DNA of 64,000 nt, taken from the NCBI GenBank assembly GCA_963782495.1, contig CAWAJU010000006.1, forward strand, positions 434,001-498,000, written 5' to 3'. This stretch comes from DASQBT01 sp963782495. Lineage in GTDB: Bacteria; Pseudomonadota; Gammaproteobacteria; Burkholderiales; Thiobacillaceae. The notes beneath the pieces were generated by a model that was not told the DNA's origin, searched no databases, and saw only the letters and a program-made list of their open reading frames with translations. Below are positions 35,625 through 42,266 of the stretch, in pieces (position 1 is the stretch's first letter; each line of letters begins with the position of its first letter). A program made the translations under genes and the position numbers.

Positions 35625-36035
35625 ATGGCTAACAGCAAGACTACCCTTACCGTGGCGATCGGGTCCGCATTCTGCGCGTCGATGGCCATGGCACCCGACA
35701 CGCAGGCCGCGGGCAATCCGTTTGCCATGCAAAGCCTGGGCTCTGGCTACATGGTGGCGGACGCGGGCAAGGGCATGGACGGCAATTGCGGGGACATGAC
35801 GAGAAAGCACGCATCCAAGGCGCCTGCGGGCGGCAAATGCGGCATGAATGTGATGGACACCAACAAGGATGGCAAGGTCTCGAAGGAAGAGTACATGAAG
35901 GCGCAGGCTGCCAAGTTTGACGCAATGGACGCCAACAAGGACGGCGTGATTGACGCCAATGAGATGAAGGGTGCCCCCGCCGCGGGAGCCGCGAAGAAAG
36001 CGACCGAGGGCAAGTGCGGCGACATGAAGATGTAG
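35625..36035 (+). CDS. Bufferin/HvfA-like precursor with EF hands and GxCG motifs
   Basis: 136 residues from ATG 35625 (GGAGG 6 bp upstream). A signal peptide (AIGSAFCASMAMAPDTQA) is followed by three Cys motifs, GNCGDM, GGKCGMN and EGKCGDM, and two canonical EF-hand loops, DTNKDGKVSKEE and DANKDGVIDANE. In HvfA of Haemophilus and bufferins of Caulobacter, Cys in EGKCG-type motifs is converted by a DUF692 MNIO enzyme to thiooxazole/oxazolone-type copper ligands. The next two genes are exactly DUF692 and DUF2063. Modification and copper binding are inferred. Confidence 0.8.
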   Translation: MANSKTTLTVAIGSAFCASMAMAPDTQAAGNPFAMQSLGSGYMVADAGKGMDGNCGDMTRKHASKAPAGGKCGMNVMDTNKDGKVSKEEYMKAQAAKFDAMDANKDGVIDANEMKGAPAAGAAKKATEGKCGDMKM

Positions 36036-36049
36036 TCCTGATCGGCACC

Positions 36050-36907
36050 ATGAACCGACGCATGCCCGTGGGCGCAGGCCTCGGCTTCAGGCGCGAGTTG
36101 CTTGCCGAACTGGAGGCCGGCGTGGCTCCGGCGATCGAATTCTTCGAGATCGCGCCGGAAAACTGGATCGACATGGGCGGCCCGCACGGCCGGCGCCTGC
36201 GCCCCTATACCGAGCGTTACCCCTTTGTCTGCCACGGCCTGTCCCTGTCCTTGGGGGGACCGACGCCGCTCGATGAAGTGCTGTTGCGCAAGATCAAGGC
36301 CTTTATGGACGCGCACGGGATGGGGCTCTACACCGAGCATCTGTCCTATTGCTCCGATGACGGCCACCTGTATGATCTGCTGCCGATCCCGTTCACCGAG
36401 GAGGCGGTGCGCCATGTGGCGAGCCGCATACGACGTGCCCAGGACATCTTGGAACGGCGCATCGCCATCGAGAACGCCTCGTACTACGTCATGGCACCCA
36501 TTGTGCAAATGGATGAACTGAGTTTCATTCGCACGGTGCTGGAAGAAGCGGATTGCGATCTGCATCTGGACGTGAACAACGTCTACGTGAACAGCGTAAA
36601 TCATGGCTATGATCCACGCGATTTCCTCGCCGGGCTACCGATGGAACGGGTAGTCTATCTGCACACCGCGGGCCATCATCAGGAAGCCGAGGATCTCATC
36701 GTGGACAGCCACGGCGCGGCCGTCATCAGCCCGGTTTGGGAACTCCTTGACTACAGCTACGGATTGATGGGCGTACACCCGACGCTGCTGGAACGCGATT
36801 TCAATTTTCCGCCGCTTGCGGATCTGGTGGCCGAGGTGGAACACATTGCGCGCCTGCAACAGCGATATTCCAATCAATCAAAATCCCGGAACGCGCGCCA
36901 TGGTTGA
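36050..36907 (+). CDS. DUF692 multinuclear non-heme iron oxidase (MNIO; BufB/HvfB-like)
   Basis: 285 residues from ATG 36050 (an earlier ATG at 36014 would overlap the precursor gene). TIM-barrel DUF692 family: GAGLGFRREL, FFEIAPENWIDMGG, CHGLSLSLGGP, TEHLSYCSD, IENASYYVM, LDVNNVYVNSVNHG and LHTAGHH supply the His/Asp/Glu ligands for two or three irons. Such enzymes modify cysteines of a ribosomal precursor, here most likely the protein at 35625. The stop overlaps the next gene's start. Confidence 0.92.
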   Translation: MNRRMPVGAGLGFRRELLAELEAGVAPAIEFFEIAPENWIDMGGPHGRRLRPYTERYPFVCHGLSLSLGGPTPLDEVLLRKIKAFMDAHGMGLYTEHLSYCSDDGHLYDLLPIPFTEEAVRHVASRIRRAQDILERRIAIENASYYVMAPIVQMDELSFIRTVLEEADCDLHLDVNNVYVNSVNHGYDPRDFLAGLPMERVVYLHTAGHHQEAEDLIVDSHGAAVISPVWELLDYSYGLMGVHPTLLERDFNFPPLADLVAEVEHIARLQQRYSNQSKSRNARHG

Positions 36908-37724
36908 TAGAGCCCTGACCGGCGTGCCGGAATTCCAGCGCTATCAATATGCGTTTACCGCGCATTTGCGAGACCCTGGAGGCGCAAAGCGACCAAAAGG
37001 CGTGGACGCGCGACGCATGAAGATCTACGCCGACCTGCTCTACAACAATGTGGAGCGCTTCATGCTCAACTGCTTTCCGGTATTGCACGAGGTGCTGGGC
37101 AAACGCAAATGGACGCGGCTGGTGCGGACTTTCTTTGCCGCTCACCGCAGTCGTACGCCTTATTTCCGGCAGGTACCCGATGAATTTTTCCAGTTTCTGC
37201 AATATGAATGGCAGTCCGATGCCACCTATCCGGACTTCATGCTGGAACTGGCCCATTACGAATGGATGGAACTGGTACTCTCGGTCAGCAACCGTGAGCC
37301 GGAGTGGGACCGGATCAACCCGGAGGGCGACCTGTTATCCGGCAGGCCGGCAATCAATCCGGTGTTGGCGGTGCTGGCGTATACCTATCCCGTCCATCGT
37401 ATCGGGCCGCGCTATCGCCCGGGTGGTGGAGAAAAGCAGGAAACCCATTTGCTCATGTTTCGCGATGAACCCGGGGTGGTGCGCTTCAATGTCGTCAATC
37501 CGGTGACTGCCCGCCTGCTTGTCGTGCTGCAGGAAGGGCAGGGAAGCGGACGGGAAATACTGCTGAAGTTGGCTCAGGAGCTTGGCCACCCTGAACCTGA
37601 AGCGCTGGTCAATTTCGGCTCAGGAATTCTGGAGGAATTGCGGGCCGCAGGCGCCATTCTGGGCACACGGAATGAGTGTGCACTAACTATCGGCGCCGCT
37701 GAGTCGTCAGGGTCAGTGCCATAG
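36900..37724 (+). CDS. DUF2063 partner protein (BufC/HvfC-like)
   Basis: 274 residues from ATG 36900, overlapping the MNIO stop by 8 bp. FQRYQYAFTAHLRDPGG at the N-terminus and the helical block YADLLYNNVERFMLNCFPVL define DUF2063; in studied systems this protein docks the precursor leader onto the DUF692 enzyme. The C-terminal half carries a winged-helix-like segment (FNVVNPVTARLLVVLQEG, as in RRE-type partners). It is the last gene of the sigma-led operon. Confidence 0.9.
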   Translation: MVDRALTGVPEFQRYQYAFTAHLRDPGGAKRPKGVDARRMKIYADLLYNNVERFMLNCFPVLHEVLGKRKWTRLVRTFFAAHRSRTPYFRQVPDEFFQFLQYEWQSDATYPDFMLELAHYEWMELVLSVSNREPEWDRINPEGDLLSGRPAINPVLAVLAYTYPVHRIGPRYRPGGGEKQETHLLMFRDEPGVVRFNVVNPVTARLLVVLQEGQGSGREILLKLAQELGHPEPEALVNFGSGILEELRAAGAILGTRNECALTIGAAESSGSVP

Positions 37725-37757
37725 TCAAACCTATGGCAACTGCCGGGGCGAACCGCT

Positions 37758-38765
37758 CTAGAAGGCGAAACGGACTCCGATTGAAGCTGTATATTTTGGT
37801 GTAAGTTGCACCCCTCTTACGTCCTGATAAATCGGAAGTTGCACGAATCCGTAGACCGAAGTCTGCTTCCCGACGGGTACGACTATTCCGGGACTCAGGT
37901 AGATGAGCGTTCCGCCGGTGCTGACTTTATCGGCGTTGTCACCGGTATCGTGCTCGACATGACGGGCGTTAAGCTGCAATTGTGGCGCCACGGCGGAAAA
38001 GTCCAGATAGCGCAGCCCGAAATTTAGATTGATCCCGTCGCCGGGTTTGAATTGATCCTTGGAATTGAGCGCCGCCTGGTAACTGACCTGGGCAAAGTAA
38101 TCCCAGTCCTTGCTCAGCCCATCGAAATAATAGGCGCCGATGGTCGCGTCCGTCGTGCCGCTGCCGGGCTGAAGCCCGGGGTCTATGAGTGCAGCGTCAC
38201 CCGGGCTGGCCGGATCGGTCGAAATCCCGGTCTTGTTATGGCTGCCGGTGGGTAGTTTGAGGCCGAACAGGACGCCGAAATTATGCTGTGGCAAGAAACC
38301 CTGGTAGCGCCCGAGAACCTTGACGTCGCCCAGGTCTTTGGTGTTCGAATCATAGGCTTCGTCGGCGGGGGAAAATCCATCGGAATTCACCCCCAGGGTG
38401 CTGTGTTTGCGCACGATATAGGGGATCTGTACGTTGATCCCCCATTCGGCTGAAAAGCCGTAGTCGAAACCCAGAGTGATGTACTGGTTCTTGGTGAATG
38501 TTTCGACTTCCTGGGGATCGCCGCCGTTGACGATCTGGCTGGCCGCGACAGAAGAGATTGTACTGGTGCCGCTGCGTAATTGATTCTGGTTCAAGTAGTC
38601 GTAGCGGATGTCGACTCTTAGTCCGGGATGGGTGGAAAGCCCCTGACTCTCCCAGTCCGAGCTTAGCGAACATCCGCAACTTGCGCAGGCGCGCGCCTGA
38701 TTTGCAAACAAACCGGCGATCAATGCCGGTGCCAGCAAGAGAATATGCTTGGGGTGACTCCTCAT
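37758..38765 (-). CDS. Outer-membrane beta-barrel protein with N-terminal CxxCxC motif
   Basis: 335 residues with a signal peptide (HILLLAPALIAGLFANQARA). The mature protein starts ACASCGCSLSSDW, a compact Cys cluster (CASCGC) fit for metal or disulfide chemistry. The rest alternates polar and aromatic strands (VDIRYDYLNQNQL, FDYGFSAEWGINVQIPYI, VLFGLKLPTGSHN, LNFGLRYLDF) and ends GVRFAF, the terminal Phe of an outer-membrane barrel. Last in a minus-strand operon with a TlpA protein and PCuAC, so a copper or other metal export/uptake role is plausible. I cannot name a family. Confidence 0.78.
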   Translation of the reverse strand: MRSHPKHILLLAPALIAGLFANQARACASCGCSLSSDWESQGLSTHPGLRVDIRYDYLNQNQLRSGTSTISSVAASQIVNGGDPQEVETFTKNQYITLGFDYGFSAEWGINVQIPYIVRKHSTLGVNSDGFSPADEAYDSNTKDLGDVKVLGRYQGFLPQHNFGVLFGLKLPTGSHNKTGISTDPASPGDAALIDPGLQPGSGTTDATIGAYYFDGLSKDWDYFAQVSYQAALNSKDQFKPGDGINLNFGLRYLDFSAVAPQLQLNARHVEHDTGDNADKVSTGGTLIYLSPGIVVPVGKQTSVYGFVQLPIYQDVRGVQLTPKYTASIGVRFAF

Positions 38766-38885
38766 GACTCCTCCGTATCTTCTTCTTTGGTTGTTATTGT
38801 TGCCGCAACGACATTATGGATTGGTATCGGCGTGCGACGGGTGTGACATATCGTCGCACCCCGATAGGAGTCACATCGGCAGGTC

Positions 38886-39395
38886 TTAGTGTTCCTTTAG
38901 CAGCGGGTCCACAAATGTTTCCAGGTTGGACGCATCCATCTTCTGGTTACCCGTCCAGTCGCCCTTGCGCAGCACGCCTTTGCGGTCGAACAGGAAGGAA
39001 AGGGGCAATCCCCAGATGCGGCCAAATCCATCCACCTGGGATGCGCTTTGCATCGCCACCGGGAAGCTGAAGCTCTTGGCGAACTCGATAACCTTGGCCT
39101 TGTCGGCGTCATCTTCGACGCTGACCGCGACAACCTCCAACCCCTCGCCATGGTGGGCCTCATAGTATTTTTCCAAAGCCGGCATTTCCTCGCGGCAAGG
39201 CGGGCACCAAGTCGCCCAGAAATGCACGATGGTCACCTTGCCCAGCAGATCATTCGAGTCAATGTTCCGGCCATCCAGGGTGGTTGCCGAGAAATGGGGC
39301 AAGGCTTGCCCGGCCTTCAGGCTGGCTGCGGCGCCCGAAGTGCTGAATACTGCCGCCAGTGCCCCAAAGACGAGCAGTCGCCGAAAAGCTGTCAT
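38886..39395 (-). CDS. TlpA-like periplasmic thioredoxin
   Basis: 169 residues with a signal peptide (LLVFGALAAVFSTSGAAA). The thioredoxin fold has the active site WATWCPPCREEMP, then VVAVSVEDD and LPLSFLFDRKG with the cis-Pro. WCPPC is typical of TlpA/ResA proteins that reduce cysteines of copper-carrying partners or cytochrome c. It sits between PCuAC and the Cys-rich porin-like protein. Confidence 0.9.
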   Translation of the reverse strand: MTAFRRLLVFGALAAVFSTSGAAASLKAGQALPHFSATTLDGRNIDSNDLLGKVTIVHFWATWCPPCREEMPALEKYYEAHHGEGLEVVAVSVEDDADKAKVIEFAKSFSFPVAMQSASQVDGFGRIWGLPLSFLFDRKGVLRKGDWTGNQKMDASNLETFVDPLLKEH

Positions 39396-39450
39396 TGTTC
39401 TTCGCCCCCAACGAATGCAGAATTATTTCAAACGGAGTTTACCCAAAGTT

Positions 39451-39900
39451 TCAGCGCGGGCGCTCAACGCGATTAGCCATCAGATCTCGCACCGTTGCCC
39501 TGACGTTGACGGTCTGGATCCTGTTGCCAGCCATGATCTTCAATGTCAGGGGCACGATGTCACCCACTCTGAACGGCTCCTTCAGGTCCATCAGCATGAT
39601 GTGATAGCCGCCCGGTTTGAGCTCTATCGTTTGCCCTTTTGGTAGCGATAAGGCTTCCACGGGGCGCATGAACATCACGCCGTCTTGCAATTTCATCATG
39701 TGGACCTCCACCCTGCCGGCGACCGGGCTGGAAACACCGACCAGCGTTGCATTGGTATCGCTGGTGAGTTTCATGTAGGCGCCGGCGACGGGCTGCAAGG
39801 GGGCAGTGGACCGGGTCCAGGCGTCTTCCACGACGAGGTTTGCCGCGTAAAGCGGCATGGTCAGCGCGGCAAACCCGAGCGCCAGCACCAGCCGGCCCAC
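39451..39900 (-). CDS. Periplasmic copper chaperone PCuAC
   Basis: About 149 residues if it starts at GTG 39900, which gives a compact signal peptide ending TMPLYA. The domain has DAWTRSTAPLQPVAGAYM, the copper ligand pattern VEVHMMKLQDGVMFMRPV (H-x-n-M-x10-M type) and LKPGGYHIMLMDL with a second His/Met pair. PCuAC delivers Cu(I) to cytochrome oxidase in studied bacteria. The frame is open upstream to 40200, but that part has no ribosome site and would bury the signal peptide; ATG 40011 is the next candidate. First gene of the minus-strand metal operon. Confidence 0.85.
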   Translation of the reverse strand: MGRLVLALGFAALTMPLYAANLVVEDAWTRSTAPLQPVAGAYMKLTSDTNATLVGVSSPVAGRVEVHMMKLQDGVMFMRPVEALSLPKGQTIELKPGGYHIMLMDLKEPFRVGDIVPLTLKIMAGNRIQTVNVRATVRDLMANRVERPR

Positions 39901-40033
39901 TCTCTTGCGAACGCCAACAATACGACTAGGAATCCAAGTGGTGCGGGATCCCCGGATGCGGGTGCACGCCCGATGGGTTATCGGATACGGGCGGAATGAA
40001 AAGGCAGACATGAAGTTCATCATAAAGGCATCG

Positions 40034-40059
40034 AAAAAAACGCCCGCGCAGGGCGGGCG
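40034..40059 (-). terminator. Intrinsic terminator upstream of the PCuAC gene
   Basis: On the minus strand a perfect 7-bp all-GC stem (CGCCCGC/GCGGGCG, 5-nt loop) is followed immediately by seven T. There is no annotated minus-strand gene above it, so it ends either an unannotated short RNA or a leader transcript of the copper-chaperone operon. Confidence 0.75.
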
Positions 40060-40158
40060 AAGTATTACTGGAGGAGAATTGATGGTGTGAAAGGGGAACG
40101 GTTTTGGATGGCTCCTTCTCACAATTGAAGTGTGCGTGCAAAACCAGCCTTCCACAAT

Positions 40159-40173
40159 GTGACAAGATGTCGC
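40159..40173 (+). promoter_or_regulatory. Candidate RegA/RegR-type binding box
   Basis: GTGACAAGATGTCGC matches 13 of 15 positions of the RegR box described in Bradyrhizobium (GNG(A/G)C(A/G)TTNNGNCGC); only the central TT is AG. It lies between regB-regA and the divergent PCuAC operon, so it could serve autoregulation or redox control of copper genes. The protein-DNA match is inferred. Confidence 0.45.
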
Positions 40174-40389
40174 AGGGGGAAGTTCCCGTCCTGTCGCCAA
40201 GCCCGCTGTTCCGGGCTCGATGAAGGAATGGCGTCTCCATCCTGTGGATTTGACCCATGCAATGCTTGGTAGAATCTTGGTGCGCCGGTGGCATCACTCC
40301 AATTCTCCGCCGAATGCTGGATTCCGCATGTTGCGGCGACTACACAACTTGATCGAGCGAATTCCAAAAAATGCCCCTTTCTCTACGTC

Positions 40390-41613
40390 GTGCCGATCAA
40401 TAGCCCATCCAACCTGCTGGACGCCCTCAGGCGGCTGGTCCAACTGCGTCTTTATGTTTACTTCGGGCTGATCGCTGCCGTCGCCGGCTCGCGTTGGTTA
40501 CTGAATATTCAGCTACCCCTGGTGCCGATCTTTATCGTGTTGGGTTTGGCCTTGATCTTGACCGGCCAGGCTCGATTCCAGGTGCGCCGACGCGCCGGAG
40601 TCAGACCCGCGGAACTGGCGATGCATCTGCTCGCAGATATCGCTGCCATCGGGGTGCTGGTGTTCTTCAGCGGCGGAGCTTACAACCCTTTCATTTCGTT
40701 GTTGCTGCTTCCAGTGGTGATGGCTGCAGGTGTGCTACCTGCTATCTGGGTGGGCGGCATCGCGCTTGCCGCCTGCGCTGCATACAGTGTGCTGATGTTC
40801 AACTACCTGCCTCTGAGCTTGCCGGCAGGTCCCGCGGCGTTTGCCCTGCACTTGTCCGGGATGTGGTTGAATTTTCTGGTCAGCGCGGGGCTGATCGCCT
40901 CCTTTCTCTATCGGATATCGCAGACCTTGCGCGATCGGGAGGCTGAATTGGTGCGTCTGCGTGAAGATACCTTGCGTAATGAACAGATTATCGCGGTGGC
41001 GAGCCTTGCGGCAGGCACCGCCCATGACTTGGGAACGCCGCTGAACACACTGGCCCTGGCAGTGGAAGAATTGGCCGGTCAAGGCGATGCGGAGACGGTG
41101 AAGTTGGCTCGCCACCAGGTTGGCCGGGCCAAGGATCTGCTCGCCAGGCTGTCCGCGATCGCAAGGGGAGAGACACACGGCATTGACATCGTGGATCTGA
41201 GTGGCTGGCTAGCCGCGCAACTGGATCAATGGCGCTGGATGCGACCCGAGGCAGAATTCACGCTGCACGGAGACGTCCCTCATGGCTACTGGATCCGCTG
41301 TGACGACACTCTTGGACAGGCACTGCTCAATATGCTCAACAATGCCTGGCAGGCGTCGAACAAGCTGGTTGACCTCACCGTAAAGTTTGGCGATGGCCGC
41401 GTACTGATTGGAATCGCCGACCGGGGGCCAGGCATGTCGGCGGAAATGAAGGCACGCGCTGGACGCGCAGTGCAAACCGGGAGTACGGGAATGGGACTGG
41501 GATTGATATTGGCCAACAGCAGTGTCGAGCGGCATGGCGGCACGGTACATATTGCTGATCGGGAAGGCGGAGGCACCGTCATGACGGTCAGCCTTCCTGT
41601 GGAGCAGAAGTAG
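40390..41613 (+). CDS. regB: Redox sensor histidine kinase RegB/PrrB
   Basis: 407 residues from GTG 40390; an in-frame GTG at 40288 would add 34 residues. Six hydrophobic helices include the quinone-binding motif of RegB, SGGAYNPFI (GGxxNPF). The H-box GTAHDLGTPLNTLA is the RegB-specific HDLGTP form. The ATPase domain has NMLNNAWQASN, IADRGPGMS and TGMGLGLILA. No obvious redox-active Cys box next to the H-box was found. RegB responds to quinone and redox state and signals to RegA, the next gene (2 bp away). Confidence 0.92.
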   Translation: MPINSPSNLLDALRRLVQLRLYVYFGLIAAVAGSRWLLNIQLPLVPIFIVLGLALILTGQARFQVRRRAGVRPAELAMHLLADIAAIGVLVFFSGGAYNPFISLLLLPVVMAAGVLPAIWVGGIALAACAAYSVLMFNYLPLSLPAGPAAFALHLSGMWLNFLVSAGLIASFLYRISQTLRDREAELVRLREDTLRNEQIIAVASLAAGTAHDLGTPLNTLALAVEELAGQGDAETVKLARHQVGRAKDLLARLSAIARGETHGIDIVDLSGWLAAQLDQWRWMRPEAEFTLHGDVPHGYWIRCDDTLGQALLNMLNNAWQASNKLVDLTVKFGDGRVLIGIADRGPGMSAEMKARAGRAVQTGSTGMGLGLILANSSVERHGGTVHIADREGGGTVMTVSLPVEQK

Positions 41614-41615
41614 CG

Positions 41616-42146
41616 ATGGCGCGCGTGTTGCTGGTGGATGACGATGAGGATTTTCTGCGCATGCTGGCGCGCGCGCTTGCGCGCAGGGGCCTGGAAGTCC
41701 TGACCGCATCCGGTCCGGAAGAAGCCAGGTACATGCTCGACGAGGCCTGCGTGGATTACACAGTGCTTGACTTGAAGCTGGGGCAGGTCAGCGGGCTGGC
41801 TTTGGTTCAGGAGCTGAAAGCGCGCTGCCCTGCGATGAATATTGTCATGCTGACGGGCTACGCTAGCATCGCCACCGCGGTGGAAGCCGTCAAGCTGGGG
41901 GCGGTCAATTACCTGGCCAAGCCGGCGACCGTGGATGAGATCCTTGCGATCCTATACAAGTCGGAAGGAGAAACAGCACCCTTGATGGAGGATGCCAAAC
42001 CGCTGTCCGTGGATCGCCTGGAATGGGAACACATCCAGCGCGTGCTGGCCGAACATGAAGGCAATATCTCCGCCACCGCCCGCGCCCTCAACATGCACCG
42101 CCGTACCCTGCAAAGGAAACTGGGCAAAAAGCCGGTTAGGGAGTGA
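41616..42146 (+). CDS. regA: Redox response regulator RegA/PrrA
   Basis: 176 residues. Receiver with LLVDDDEDFLRML and the phospho-acceptor in YTVLDLKLG, T-loop MLTGYAS, then a short linker and the Fis-type HTH NISATARALNMHRRTLQRKL, nearly invariant in RegA/PrrA/ActR. RegA activates cbb and respiratory genes under reducing conditions in studied species, so cbbL at 16573 is a likely target. Confidence 0.94.
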   Translation: MARVLLVDDDEDFLRMLARALARRGLEVLTASGPEEARYMLDEACVDYTVLDLKLGQVSGLALVQELKARCPAMNIVMLTGYASIATAVEAVKLGAVNYLAKPATVDEILAILYKSEGETAPLMEDAKPLSVDRLEWEHIQRVLAEHEGNISATARALNMHRRTLQRKLGKKPVRE

Positions 42147-42150
42147 ACGA

Positions 42151-42262
42151 AGGATTCAGGATTCAGGGGCCAGGATTCAGGGAATGAGCGGGCTTGCCCC
42201 CGCATTTTGCATAAAAGGCGCGGCCTTTGGCCGCACGTTCCCTGACCCCTGAATCCCGAGCC
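42151..42262 (-). repeat. Dispersed gene-end repeat, copy C (between regA and the 611-aa gene)
   Basis: Inverted relative to copies A and B. On the minus strand it reads GGGATTCAGGGGTCAGGGAA, then the hairpin GTGCGGCC-aaa-GGCCGCGCC, a second hairpin GCGGGGGCAAGCCCGC, and ends CCTGAATCCTGAATCC. It fills the whole gap between two convergent genes, 4 bp from each stop. Confidence 0.75.
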
Positions 42263-42266
42263 CTAT

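Larger units (their letters stand above)
39901..40389. other. Intergenic region between the PCuAC operon and regB
   Basis: No gene is supported in this 489-bp stretch. It holds an intrinsic terminator on the minus strand (40034-40059), a RegA-like box (40159-40173), and a TTGACC/TAGAAT pair (40250 and 40270, spacer only 14 bp) pointing towards regB. Reading frames running through it lack ribosome sites. Confidence 0.5.

Noticed and set aside
39901..40200. 100-residue N-terminal extension of PCuAC
   Set aside because: It would place an intrinsic terminator inside the gene and bury the signal peptide.
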